Shown: positions 43,303 to 55,500 of the stretch, in pieces
Layout: every line of letters starts with the position of its first letter
How positions within the stretch are numbered: position 1 is the stretch's first letter
Assembly (NCBI GenBank): GCA_024529925.1
Contig: JAFEUB010001573.1
Location: 351,001-415,000, forward strand
Direction of reading: 5' to 3'
From: Ophthalmolycus amberensis
Lineage: Eukaryota > Chordata > Actinopteri > Perciformes > Zoarcidae
DNA length: 64,000 bases
The notes under the pieces: generated by a model
The model's database searches: none
What the model saw: the letters and a program-made list of their open reading frames with translations, nothing else
What the model was told of the DNA's origin: nothing
Made by a program: the position numbers and the translations under genes

Positions 43303-43962
43303 TGTGGAAGCTTGAGTCTGCTCCACGGAGAGGAAGGCCAGAGCACATGTCCAGCTGCTGTTTACAGTGGACACGCTGCGATAATAACTCTACCAAAACT
43401 GGTTTACAATTAAAAGGATTTTAATCCCACTGATGCAAATACAATTATACACTGAAGTACACTATTTCTATGAAATATCATTTTATCTCACCCGGTGCAA
43501 AAAACTCTTCCAGTTCCTCAGGAGACGCATCCGTCCCCTGGGAACGTCACTAACAGAAGAGAAAAAGGCTTTTCTAGATCCCGCCCTCATATCCGTTCGA
43601 AACTCCTCCCCTTCCGTCTATCCCAATTCCTATTGGCTAACTTCCCTGTGCACTTCTGTAAACGCCTGTCTTCATGTCTCTCTTTCCCTGAGTTCCTAAC
43701 ACATTCAATGATTGTCAGTTATTGCTTAATCCCTTCTATGATAATCCTTCAGTATAAAAGTTAAGCCTTTTGCAACTTTGGCATAAACTTCATGTCTTTA
43801 GTTCTACTTTTAGCTACTAATCCTAAAACACTTTATGCTTATCTTAATTATGCATTTCCAAAACACTTATGATTGTGACTAAATATGAATTCTTAATTAT
43901 GAATCATTAAACACTTTTATTATAACTACTAAACACACAGTTCTACACTCAAATTTCCTACA
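43303..43962 (-). mobile_element. 5' LTR of the family B retrovirus
   Basis: 660 bases, TGTAGGAAATTTGAG to CTTCCACA on the - strand. Compared with 37587-38244 I count substitutions in CTCCAC(A/G)GAG, AATGA(C/T)TGTC and CATAA(G/A)CTTC plus a 2-base AT insertion near 43463. Confidence 0.95.
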
Positions 43963-44769
43963 ACACACACACACAGACACACTCTCAGCATCATCTCGCT
44001 GGGTGGAAACATGACCCTGATCCTTCTGTGCGAATCACAACACATATGTGGTACACAAATATGGTGATATATGCATAATCCTTCTCACAATGAGTACATC
44101 ACTACACCGACGATTACTCAATTCTACAAAGGTGAACACACACACACACACACACACACACCATAGACAGTGAATGACTTTGGTGCTGCCACAATGTTTT
44201 TGAAGGAGGGCAGCGATCTTCTGGTGTTGTTTTCATTGGCCTGTCACTTGGTGGCATGTCACACACACATCCAATGATGTTGCCTTTTTCCTTCATACAG
44301 TCCTTGTGTTTTACCCCCCTCCCCCCCACACACACGCCTACACACACTCTTCCTGTCTCATGCACCCACACACATTTGGTTTTTCTGCACACATCCATGG
44401 GTGACACCACGCTGACCCTCTCCTCTGCTTGCCGTGGCTCCCTGTAGCTCCTGGTAATAGAAAAATAAGACGGACAGAGAAAGACCACCGAGCCCCCTAT
44501 AGGACCAGCAGTCTGTGTACCTGACAGGTATTTCTAAAGGTAAGGATTTGAATCCTGCTGGCTGAATACTGTTCATCTGATTTTTGCTTTTCCATTTCAA
44601 GTTTTGTCTGCATCATTTTAATTCTGTGAATCTGGCTTATTTGTTCGTAGAATGGCTGTTGTTGTGTTCGTTTGGAGGAGCGGATGGTGAGGTCAAACAT
44701 GACACAGGAATAGGCCAGGTTTATAATATATTCACAAAGTATTTGAAGGATAGTAGGACAGTGACACAT
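43963..44769. other. Intergenic with CA microsatellites
   Basis: CA runs at 43963-43983 and 44136-44161. Otherwise unremarkable; no gene recognised. Confidence 0.5.
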
Positions 44770-45921
44770 CTTTGCTGTGTTGCCTCTCTACTCTTCTTCT
44801 GTTCAACATCTACATACTTCCACTAGCTCAGATTATGGAAAACAACAAAGTGTGTTATCATAATTATGCAGACGACACACAAATCTACATAACTATGTCA
44901 CCAGGGGACTATAATCCCATAAAGGGCTGGGTAACTGCATTGAACAAATCAACAACTGGATGTGCCAGAATGTTCTTCAATTAAACAAAGATAAAACAGA
45001 AGTAATTGTTTTTGGTACCAAGGACGAACAATTGAAAATCACCGCTCAGCTTCAATCACTGATGTTAAAACCCACAAACCAAGCCAGAAATCTAGGTGTA
45101 GTTATGGATTCAGACCTCAACCTGAACAGCCTCATCAAGACAATTACAAAATCAGCCTCCTATCACCTGAAGAATATATCAAGGATTAGAGGACTTATGT
45201 CTCAACAGGATTTGGAAAAACTTGTCCACGCATTTATCTTCAGCAGACTGGACTACTGTAACGGTGTGTTTACAGGTCTCTGTAACAAGTCTGTCAGAAA
45301 GCTGCAGCTGATTCAGAACGCTGCAGCTCGAGTCCTCACTAAGACCAGGAGGGTGGATCACATCACTCCAGTTCTGAGGTCTTTGCACTGGCTTCCTGTC
45401 CAACAAAGAATTGACTTTAAAATCCTGCTGTTGGTTTACAAAGCACTGAATGGTTTAGGGTCAAAATACATCTCTGATCTGCTGCTACCTTATGAACCAT
45501 CCCGACCCCTTAGGTCGTCTGGGACCGGTCTACTTTCTGTTCCCAGAGTCAGAACTAAACATGGAGAAGCAGCGTTCAGTTGTTCTGCTCCACATATCTG
45601 GAACAAAGTCCAGAAAGCTGCAGGTCTGCTGAGACCCTCAGCTCCTTTAAATCAAGACTGAAGACTTTTCTGTTTGCTGCTGCCTTTAATTGAACCACAT
45701 TCAATTAATATATTAATCAATTTCCTGCATTTCTGCATTTTACTACTGTATTTTATTTCTTACACTGTTTTTTAATGTTTTAATGCAATGAATGTTCTTA
45801 ATTGTTTTTAAATCTCCTTTTCTTTTGCCTTATGTTTTTGATGCTTTTAATGATTTTATGTGAAGCACTTTGAATTACCTTGTTGTTGAAATGTGCGATA
45901 CAAATAAACTTGCCTTGCCTT
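44770..45921 (+). mobile_element. CR1/L2-type LINE, 5' truncated, long open frame
   Basis: Starts inside the reverse transcriptase (FNIYILPLAQIM), with YADD at 44865-44876, and continues 44960-45661 with VLQLNKDKTEVIVFGT, LGVVMDSDLNLN, FIFSRLDYCNGVF, LQLIQNAAARVLT, HWLPVQQRIDFKILLLVYKA and FSCSAPHIWNKV. One frame change sits near 44960. The 3' UTR ends AATGTGCGATACAAATAAAC + TTGCCTTGCCTTA, a repeat tail. The copy at 13829-14795 is a decayed relative. Confidence 0.88.
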
Positions 45922-47834
45922 ACTCATGTTAGATTTTAAATGAAAGAAACATGTTTGATGACAAAGGTTTTGATGCTAAACATATTATAAATCCACCCTG
46001 GAGTAATTGTTGTTTGTGGTTCCCTAATTTTAAGACAAGCTAACATGAACATGAAGGGATTTAAATCGTCCTTTTCAATCACTGACTATCTGACGTCTCC
46101 AAAACACAGACATCAGTGTCGCTAAGGGGAGCTTAGGGTTCAATGTCTACCAATGGACTATCAATGGTGATACAACAGCAAAGTCCTGCAAATGTAAACA
46201 AACTAATCACACGAAGAAGAAGAAGACGAAGGAGGAGGAGGAGAAGTAGAAAAAGAAAAATAACTGCACTACGTCAACATCAGAGACTGCAAAGGGGTCA
46301 GAAATCCAGACATCCAAAGACAGAACCAGAACTTAGACTGGACTCTAGTGAACTATTAAACAGTTCAATCAGAAGAGACTTGTTTTAGAATTTAACAATG
46401 ATTTATTATACATGCATCAAACATGAATAGTGCAAAGTCTCTGGTGATTGGACTCCATCCTGAAGGACCATCACTGAGGGTAGGATACTGAGGTCCAATA
46501 GGCCTGACCCCCCCTGGAGTCCAGAGGCTGGTGCTGGTGAGAGGAGTCGCTGCTCTGATGATGGATCAGGAGTGTGACTGTGATGCTGGATCAGGAGCGT
46601 GACTGTGATGCTGACTGGAGGTGACGGGAGGAGGAGAGTCACATTTGCTTAACGCTGACATGACAGTTGACAGCAGCAGAGAGGAGAAGACTGTTTAAAG
46701 TTTGACTGCAACGATGTGATTGGCTTCAGGAACCGGTGTGCAGAATGTGGTTGGTTACTTCAGAGTGCACGCCCCCATCAGCTGATAGAGTAACTACAAG
46801 GAGAGAGGCGGAGGTTATGAGTGAGTCTTCCTGACTGGACTTGCGCTTAAACTTCATTTAAGGGAGCACTCTTCTTGTTGCAAGTCCATCTCATCCAGTA
46901 AATGTACTGCACAATGCAGCTTCAGTGTTATTTCACCTTTGGATTCTACTCTTAGCTTCTTAAATACCGTTGGCAGTCAATGACCTGGAACTGCTCAGCT
47001 GAAGAGGCTCTTGGCGAGCAGATGTGGGTCCCTGATTGGGTTCTAATATCGGACAGAAATAGCAGGATAGAGCGGTTGTGTCTATCTTATCTATATGGTA
47101 ACTAGCTGTGTTGTGAACACATTGTTATTCGGAACACTGCTCACTTTGTAACCGCTGATTACATGGATGTATCAGCTAGAGAGGAGTTTCCAATTGTTTT
47201 TCCATCCGACTGCAATCAAGAGATGCTCAGGCAAGTGTGTGCCCACACATTCATGCACACGCACACACACAAACACCGAAAGCAAATGCAAACACATAGG
47301 CACCCATTCACATTTGAACTGAAACAACTCCCACAAAAAGACAGAAAGACCAGCTTACACATGTTCCCAAAGGAGACACATACACACTAATGAGAACACA
47401 CACACGCACTCACACATCTTCATACATTTACAGTTTACTAGCAGGTATGAAGTGATCTTTCCTTTAGCACAGCATTTCTTTAGTAGCACTGTTTCAAAAC
47501 ACAACTTCCTCATTCATTTCATTGACAAATCAAGTACATGCAAATGGGATATGAGGTCGAACTTCTTTCAGCATGTCACTTGTAGCATTATGATAATTCT
47601 ACTGTTTACTTCATAATATTCAAGTGCAATTCTGCCACAGCAATAACGTTCCATCTTCAACTTTCCATATCTTTGGTAGCATGTTTTGGTGTCTGATGAG
47701 CCCTCAGACTTTACCTACTACAACATATTTCATTTCTTCACCAGTAAACATTGGCATTTTTTAACGCAGCACTAATGTTAGTCTAAACAGGGCATTACTG
47801 TCATTTCTTTCAGGTATTTTATATATTTATATAT
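45922..47834. other. Intergenic, short repeats only
   Basis: Contains a GAAGAAGAAGACGAAGGAGG purine run (46216-46262) and a 25-base duplication GGATCAGGAG(T/C)GTGACTGTGATGCT at 46564-46612. CA-rich DNA lies near 47230-47410. No gene supported. Confidence 0.45.
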
Positions 47835-48091
47835 CTTTCTATTTTTATTCAACCTTATTTTTCCAGGATAGTCTCATTGAGAATTACAATCTCTTTTCCA
47901 AGGGAGTCTTGGCCGAAGTGGCCGCATACACAGTTTTCACACTAACAGTTTTACACTTAAAAGCACAAATAACAGACTTAAAACACAGCAGCAAAAGGTT
48001 GAAAACAACATAATAAATTTCACATGAAAGTGTCACAGACTTAAAACAAAGAGCTGGTCAGACCAAGAGGTGGAACTCAAAGCAAGCAGCC
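47835..48091 (-). mobile_element. Dispersed repeat flanking the Harbinger insertion
   Basis: TTTTTATTCAACCTTATTTTTCC, TCTCATTGAGAATTACAATC and CAAGGGAGTCTTGGCC resemble the reverse complement of a common fish retroposon tail. The Harbinger-like MITE appears inserted after it. Identification is from memory. Confidence 0.4.
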
Positions 48092-48094
48092 TAA

Positions 48095-49058
48095 AGGTGC
48101 GTTCACACCAAAAGCGTCGATTTTTTGACGCGCCGCAAAATCGCGTCCAACGCGTCGCCGGTCGTGTTCACACCAAACGCCGCAAAATCGCCGGAGAGGG
48201 GGCGTGGTTTATAGACCTGGATCCGTTCAACTGTCCGCCATTAACCATGGAAAAAATAACCTATATTTCTACGTGTTGTGGAAGTCACAGATATCCCGGG
48301 AAACTAAACGCCGTCATGTCTGGTTCATAATATTGTTCAGAGGAGCTCCGTGGATTTTATCGAGCTGTATTCACTGTGTCTAGCAAGCCACCGGTCGCTG
48401 TTTACTACAGCTGTAGGAACACTAAATAAACTGATTTGGCTGTGATTCAACGGCAATAAACCGACAAAAAGGGACTCCGAAATAACTACGTAATGATGCC
48501 GATTTGTACTTGTCTTCTCCGACAAAAAGGGACTCCGAAATAACTACGTAATGATACAGATTTGTAGGCTACTTGTCTTCTCAATGGAGCTCTGATGGAT
48601 CGGTGCTAGGCTATGCTAACATCGTAGCAGCTCCACCAGCACTCAATAACGTCATGTAGACGTAAATACGGCAGCGTCTATTCATTGTTTGTACCATATG
48701 GTTTACACACACACATGTATACACATAGTTTGGTCCGGTCTCTGTTGATATGAGGTATCGTAGAGCTCTGGGTGAACACAGACGGCTACAGTATTTATTT
48801 CCTGATTCAACAACGGCAGGAAGTCAGTGATGACAGGGGGAGCAACTCAATGCTGATAGGCTATCGCGCCACAGCGTCACGTCACACGTCATTATTTTGC
48901 AGAAGTTGAAAAATTTCAACTCGCGCGTTGCCGATTTTGCGGCGTCCAACGCGCCATCGCAAAATCGCGGCAGGCCAGTCTCATCGCGTCTGTGCATAGA
49001 CTTTGTATGTAATCTCGACGCGCGTCAAAAAATCGACGCGTCCGGTGTGAACGCACCT
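48095..49058. mobile_element. PIF/Harbinger-like MITE, about 40-bp TIRs
   Basis: The left end AGGTGCGTTCACACC is matched by the inverted right end. The match continues through CGTCGATTTTTTGACGCGC on both sides, so the inverted repeats are about 40 bases. TAA flanks both ends (48092-48094 and 49059-49061), the 3-base TWA duplication of Harbinger elements. CpG-rich subterminal motifs (AACGCGTCG, GCAAAATCG) recur. It is 964 bases with no transposase. Confidence 0.88.
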
Positions 49059-50516
49059 TAAGAGATAACGATACCACTAAAGCTGAGTCACCAATCTGGT
49101 GATGAGTGAGTGAAGAGCCGTGGTAGAGATACTGCAGACATGATGAGGGGATCATTGTTAGTGTGTTAGCTGAGGGAGTGGAAGACAAGAGGAGTGAGAT
49201 ACAGAAGGAAAAACAAAGGACAGACGGGTACGGCCGCGGCCATGACAGAAGCAAATGAATAAGCAATGTTGTAGAATTTTACTACGTTCAATGTTCAACA
49301 TGATATAAATGCCAACATGTCCTTTCTCCTTGTATGAAAGCCTCTGCCATCAGTTTATGGATGTGTGTGAGAAGGAATTGTTGACGTGTGTAAAACGCTT
49401 CGAGTGGTCGGAAGACTGGAAAAATGTAAAAGTCCATTTACCACCTCTGTTTAAATGTTCATATCATTATTTTTTTAATGTTGTTAAATCTATTGTTGTT
49501 GTTGCTTTCTCTCTTTCAACCCAAGCAGTGGAGGCAGATTGCCGCCCGACCTCAGCTCGAGGTTTCTACCCATTAAAGAGGAGATTTTTCTTTCCACTGT
49601 TGCCTCAGTGATGATCCTGATGAAATGTTGAGTCTCTGTAAACTATAGAGTACAGTCCAAACCACGATACAATGCGAAGATACATCAACACTGTTTTGGA
49701 ACAAACTGGCCTTCATATGTTTGTGAGTTTGGAGGGAATTTGTCAATCAAAAACATAGAGACAGTACCATAATATGTATTTCTCTGAACGCCCACCCTGT
49801 GTGGAGCAGGTTTGAAAATGAAGTACAAACACCAACCAATGATTAACATTAACGCTGACTGGTCCACTGCCAAGCGCTCGTGTTTTGATGTGCTGCCTCA
49901 TATAAGCTGTCTTTTTACAGGGAGTCGTAAAACAAAACATTAAGTTGTTTAAAGGTGGCGTTTGTTGATTTAATTCATATTAGAGCGATTACATTCCCAC
50001 TTGTTATGACAGGCCTTTTCTTGGTAAGCTGTCATTTTCACTGTCAGTTTAAAGTTTGTTGTTTCACAAATGTTATCCAAGATTTAACATATCCTTTAAA
50101 AACGCCGTCATTTTGTCAGCCAAGGACCACAGAAGTGTTTCTTATCCATGAGCCTGTCAGTAGAACTATTCATTTGAACTATGAGGGTATAGAAACACAT
50201 TTCATTTAAATCTAATTAATCAAAGTACTCAACAGCATACAAAACAACACAACTTGAAATTGTTGTTGACAGTTTTGACATAGAAGCAAAAATATAGCAA
50301 TTTTGACATAGACAGAAACACTTCCCACATCCATCTGTGTTGACTCTAAAATGACCTCGTCTATGGGGCAGTTGGGTGATTATTGACTCTGACTTTACTC
50401 TGAATGCAGTGCTGCCCGCTGACTTTTTAAAGTACAAACCCTGTCTTCTACAAATCTACATTCCCCTACATCTAAACTGCACCCTCAATTTCATTTCAAG
50501 AGAAACTTTTTTGTCA
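49059..50516. other. Intergenic with SINE tail near 49318-49443
   Basis: The stretch TATGGATGTGTGTGAGAAGG to AAAACGCTTCGAGTGGTCGG and GTAAAAGTCCATTTACCA resembles a fish SINE 3' end. The remainder is unremarkable, with no gene. Confidence 0.45.
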
Positions 50517-50850
50517 CGGTTTACATTATATTACATTACAGTCATTTAGCAGACGCTTTTATCCAAAGCGACTTACAATAAGTGTATTCAACATCGGTAT
50601 TCAAGAGAACTACTAGTCAATAGAAGTCATAAGTGCATCTCTTTTTTTATACAAGCATCTAAGAGCATAAACCGGAGCCAAAGTACAGTGCAGAAACAAA
50701 CTAATACGAATACAATAAGTGCAAGAAACTAATACCAAAACACACAATAATATTACTTTTAGGTTTTGGTTCATAGATGAAGAGCAGTCTTCTGGGTAAA
50801 AGCCCAAAAGTAATATGTGACAGTATGCAGTTTCAGTGTTTTCAGTGTTT
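50517..50850 (+). mobile_element. Common fish interspersed repeat
   Basis: TTACATTACAGTCATTTAGC, AGACGCTTTTATCCAAAGCG and ACTTACAATAAGTG are the start of a very common teleost repeat. The class (SINE-like or DNA element) is not decided here. Confidence 0.65.
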
Positions 50851-50858
50851 GGGTACGC

Positions 50859-50968
50859 CAGTGGTGGGCCGTGCATTTTATACCTGGGCCTTCAGTGCTG
50901 TCCTTCTACAGTTGAACCACCTCCTACTAACCTCATGATGGCGCCACAGCTACGGTTATTTGTTTCTA
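50859..50968. mobile_element. hAT-type end fragment
   Basis: CAGTGGTGGGCCGTGCATTT and ATACCTGGGCCTTCAGTGCT match the left end of the MITE at 2976-3465. Only about 110 bases are kept, and a second hAT-like end follows. Confidence 0.6.
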
Positions 50969-51050
50969 GGGGTGTAACAATACACGTATTCGTATTAAAC
51001 CGTTCGGTATGAGGCTTATGAACCGAACACTACGTTTGAATAATACTAGT
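50969..51050. mobile_element. Second hAT-like end
   Basis: TAGGGGTGTAACAATACACG and GTATTAAACCGTTCGGTATG are a typical fish hAT left end. No matching right end was found, so extent beyond 51050 is unknown. Confidence 0.5.
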
Positions 51051-51992
51051 GCATTTGGAAAATGCAGAAGCTTAAATTGTGGGAAATATAATGTTTTCGG
51101 TGGACTTTGCTCAAACTGGCAACATGCTGTCTGACACGCCCACCCCGGAAACAAAACATTGTACTCTGGTGGGGAGCGTGTGTTCTGAGAGGCTACGCTA
51201 AACTAGCTTAGCAGGAAATCCAACAGCAGCACACAAGCTACACTTTCCCCGCAGCGTTCCCTACTGATTAAAACGGGGCTAAAGCAATCGCCACACAATC
51301 CCCATTTCTCCAGACCATAATTCTTGTTTTGTTTAAGAAAACAAAACCCCAAACAGAGAATCAAATGTCCGACCCTAACCCCGCGCATGATGGATACTTC
51401 GTCATTAACGGACAATGCATACAGTCAAAATCAATGTAATTAACACAATGACAAGAACAAACTCACAAGAACCAGTCACATATATTTATGTGACAACAAA
51501 ATGACAAATCAATTCAGCAACACTGCAGCGCTAAAACACGTATTCATCCACACACTGAAGAGCATGAGCCATTCAAATATTAATCACATCAGAGGGAACA
51601 ATATTAACCAGATCATAAAAACCATAGACACATGAACACAGTAGTAACACTACTGCAGATGTACAAACAAACGCAGTTCACTTACCAAAGCTGTTCACTT
51701 AAAGACAAAGTCCATCCTCCTTTCTCTGATAACAAAGTTTAATGACGCGGTTGTACAGAACATCAGTGCGGTTCAGTTCCAGCCAGAGGTCCTCCTGCGA
51801 ACGTGTTCGTTGAGTTGTAGATCCACTCGGGTCTCAGCAAAAGTTTTGAAAAGCACCGTAGCTTGTGAGTGTTCTGCTGTGCTACGGTGTCGTGTTGCTG
51901 CCTTGGTTAGCGTAGCGTAGCTCCAAAAAACAAGACGCTCACTTGCAAATATAACATGTGCAACGCTTCTCCAACACTGTCAGCCAGAAATA
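51051..51992. other. Intergenic, nothing certain
   Basis: Possibly the interior of the hAT-like element starting at 50969; no coding frame or right end was recognised. Confidence 0.35.
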
Positions 51993-52535
51993 CCATCCAT
52001 CCATCCATTTTCCTCCTCTTATCCGGGGTCGGGTCGCGGTGGCAGCAGGCCAAGCAGGCTGACCCAGACTTCCCTCTCCCCCACAACATGTTCCAGCTCA
52101 TTCTGGGGGATCCCGAGGCGTTCCCAGGCCAGCTGGGAGATATAATCCCTCCAGCGTGTTCTGGGTCTTCCCCGGGGTCTCTTCCCAGTTGGGCGTGCCC
52201 AGAAAACCTCCAGTGGGAGGCGTCCAGGAGGCATCCTGATTAGATGCTGAACCACCTCAGCTGACTCCTTTCGACGCGAAGGAGTAGTGGCTCGACTCCA
52301 AGCTCCCTCCTGATGACCGAGCTCCTGACCCTATCTCTAAGGCTGAGCCCGGCCACCCTACGGAGGAAACTCATTTCGGCCGCTTGTAGCCACGACCTCG
52401 TTCTTTCGGTCACGACCCAGAGTTGGTGACCATAGGTGAGGGTAGGAACGTAGACCGACCAGTAAATTGAGAGCATTGCCTTCTGGCTCAGCTCCCTCTT
52501 CACCAAGATGGGCCAGTGCATCAAAACTTTTCTTT
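51993..52535 (-). mobile_element. Rex3 (RTE) LINE 3' fragment
   Basis: The 3' end is the (GGAT)n tail seen as CCATCCATCCATCCATTTTC on +. The - strand reads VKRELSQKAMLSIYWSVYVP, TLTYGHQLWVVTERTRS, AAEMSFLRRVAGLSLRDRVR, then in another frame RMPPGRLPLEVFWARPTGKR, PRGRPRTRWRDYISQLAWER and LGLLPPRPDPG. This is the C-terminal part of the Rex3 protein with one frame change near 52250. It is better preserved than the copy at 9910. Confidence 0.9.
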
Positions 52536-52598
52536 GAAAAACTGATACACACACTAATACACACTGATACAAATTCAGATACACACACTGATACACAC

Positions 52599-54239
52599 TG
52601 TTGGGAACGAAAAGGAGCGTGTGTGAGTTCTCAGCATATAAGAAAACTAAATTATTGACATCAATAGAATTATTAATGTAATTAAGATTATTAACGATTA
52701 TTAATAATAACGGGGCACCACCCTGCGAACAGGGACCAATAACCAAACGATAAACTAAGTCTCATAATTAGTATTCACTCACAATGTCAACAGTCAAAGT
52801 ACTATTCTACATTCTGAGTGAAAGTGAAGGTTTAAGTTTGAGCAACAGACCACATATCAGCTATTATCACAATACACATGCACAAAGTAATCACAGACAG
52901 CTGCTCTAATATAAGTGTATTAAGTTCCAATAATAATGATCTAGTCAACTAATATTTAAAACTAACAACAACTATACATTTATGAGCACGCTATCTAAAA
53001 TCAACTAACTATGGAAAGGGGGGGAGTGTGTGTGTGTGTGTGCATGCAGTGTGTGTGTAGGGGGAAGGGGAGAGAGAACAGCTCAGACAACGTATGAAGT
53101 AATCTGAAACGTGGCGCCATCTCGCGAGACCACAAGACTCAACAATGGCGGTAGACAATAGAGACCTCGTTATCTACACGTGTCTGAAGCCGTTAGCGCA
53201 ACCCCGGAGCTACATTAGCTTAAAGCTATATGTGTGTGTGGGTTAGTAAAAGAAGAGAGAAAGCAAACAAAACAAAAGGGTCCTCCAAAAACAGATTAAG
53301 ATCCTCCCCGCCGCGGTGGAGTACGGAAGATTTCTCTCTCAGCTACAGAAACCCAGATGACGACTCTTTGATTAGTACACCCACGGTTCTGACCTCTGAA
53401 CTGATGAGAAACAACTTCCGTCTCCGCTAGCGGTGAATTATCTCAACACGAATTGCGGCAGTATTGAAAGACACAGTAACTTCTACACAACATTAACGAT
53501 CTCGATCGTTAATCTCGGCGATTGTTGAGCACACACCACGTTATAAAAATGACAGTAACTTAAGCAACACAAACAAGGTAATAAACACAATAACGTGAAT
53601 CTAGCCCAGACACCGTAAGTAGCCTTACGAGGAGGTGGTTTCGTGGTTGATCGGTTGGTCCTCCGATAGCGCGGCTCCGTGCGGCTCTGTGATAAAACTC
53701 TCTGTGCGTCAGAGAATTTCTTCGGCTCAGTAAGGGAATTCCCGTCCTTACGGCTAGCACAAAGTCGACTTGAGGAGAAAAAGAAGTCGTCCTTTTTCTC
53801 TGAAGAAGTCCGTTTCTTCACCTCTGCAGGAAAATTGTTTGCTTCCTCGTCCAGGATGCGAACAAAAGCAAAACAAACAAACAGTCCAGCGAATCTAAAA
53901 CTGTTAAAACCTAGGATTTTCTTTCGTACAGCAAATGTTGCGTGCGTGCGTGCTTCCGTGCACCAACGCGGGGTCGGGGGAATAGCGATGCGTTCAGGGG
54001 AGCTCAGGGGTTTTATAGTTTTGGGGGGTATCCGGTTGTAAAACCGGAAGTCCCGCATCGGCATCCCTGGGCTCGTCCAATGAGAGCAGTGTTTTATTTG
54101 GGTGACGAGTTCACACCTTAATGTGAACTTCTTCCTAGTGGGGGTTTGGTGCTTATCAAACTCAAATCAGGATCCAGGTTGCCCCGCAAAAAGGAAGGCC
54201 CGATCTCTTTGTCCCAAAGCACATAGTCAGGTCCCAACA
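52599..54239 (-). mobile_element. Large solo LTR, family A, - orientation
   Basis: On + it runs TGTTGGGAACGAAAAGGAGC to CAGGTCCCAACA. Its start is the inverse of the end of 35479-37440, so it is the same family in opposite orientation. ACAC flanks both sides (52595-52598 and 54240-54243). A TATAAAA box lies on the - strand at 54017-54011. It is 1641 bases, about 320 shorter than the first copy, with most divergence in the U3 half. Confidence 0.85.
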
Positions 54240-55500
54240 ACACTCAGATATACACTCTGACACAGACTGACACTAACACACCAACGCTCTCTCATAGATG
54301 CTCAGCTGAGCCAAACCAGTTGAATTCACAACTCTCATTCTGTCTGAATTTGAACTCTGTCTCTCAGTCAGACTCTGTACTATCATTGGTTCTCTCTCTC
54401 AGACACATTGCAGTAATAATCATATAATCATATTAATTAAAACTTTCTCTCTTGTTCACACACATCTGACAAGAGCCATGCAAATCATATTAATCCAGTC
54501 AGCCCGAATCGATGGTTTCCTCCCTCTGGACTGTTTACGGAGCAGCTTCAGACATGAGATTATGTTTTCATTTCATTTCTTCAATATTCATGCAGAGTAA
54601 TAGGTTGGTGTCTCCCACCAACGTGTCCTAAGAAACAAGTGTAAAACAGCTTTAATCTTGAACTGTGTTGATACCACACTGTACTAGAACTGATGCTCAG
54701 TCGGGTTCCCTCGGTATCTGAAACCGACGCAGCATCATAAATACATCCAGGTCATTATGAGACAAGACCATCATACGGATTTCAACCTTATCCGCCCCTG
54801 AGTCCAAAACTGACGCCAGAGATCGATAGTTGGAAGTACTTTGACTCTTGAGAACGTGTTGGTATTAATAAGTATACGCAGCTATGTGGAAGCTGCTGAC
54901 TCTCTGAGACTCTTGTGATCCAACGTCATAGCACGCTGAGTTCTTGGTATTTGAAGTCTACTTTCGCTGTACTGGGTTCATATCCATGAAGTAACTTACA
55001 TTTGGACTGACTCCTGCGTTAGAGGTTGTTTATGAGGCTTTCTACGTGTATTGTCAGCTAAAAGCTATCATTTAATAGTGAATGAAATTGCTGATTCATG
55101 ACCCTTAGCAAATAAAAAATGTATTGAATCTGGTGTGCAATTACACCATGTACATTGAGAATCACTGGGGGAATACAGATAGAATAAATATAATCTAACT
55201 AATCAATGATGGAAAACATCAGACATGATGATGATACACCGCTGGCTGAATCAGCGACTGGCAGATTTGATTGGGACGAATAAGCCGGAGGACAGACAAC
55301 CTTTAACCTCTGCAACATCTGGTGAGGAAACGATAACATGCATGACTTTATCTTTCTTATGCTCTTTCCCGGCATCTCCTTTTTTTCTCTCTTACTTACT
55401 CTGAACTGCACTTGTTTCTTTTTCCCCTCTGGCCAGCTCTTTCTTTCTCAGAGCTATGATTCTCTCTTACACTACATTCTCTCTTTTTCTTCGTTGCTTT
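54240..55500. other. Intergenic, nothing recognised
   Basis: Irregular GACACA/CTCAGT-rich sequence followed by unique DNA. No gene or mobile element supported. Confidence 0.45.

Larger units (their letters stand above)
37587..43962 (-). mobile_element. Endogenous retrovirus, family B, internally deleted
   Basis: A provirus on the - strand: 5' LTR 43303-43962, primer binding site 43282-43299, leader, gag 3' part near 41032-40352, integrase C-terminal remnant 40192-39744, env remnants 39700-38780, polypurine tract 38245-38254, 3' LTR 37587-38244. ACAC flanks both ends (37583-37586 and 43963-43966), inside a CA repeat. Protease, reverse transcriptase, RNase H and most of integrase are absent between gag and the integrase tail. 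The LTRs differ by about four substitutions and one 2-base indel, so the insertion is young. Gag zinc-knuckle, pol C-terminus and env organisation are gamma/epsilon-like. Confidence 0.9.

Noticed and set aside
46143..46388. 81-codon Arg-rich frame as a nuclear protein
   Set aside because: The Arg run is a GAA/GGA purine repeat; no domain, splice sites or conservation evidence.
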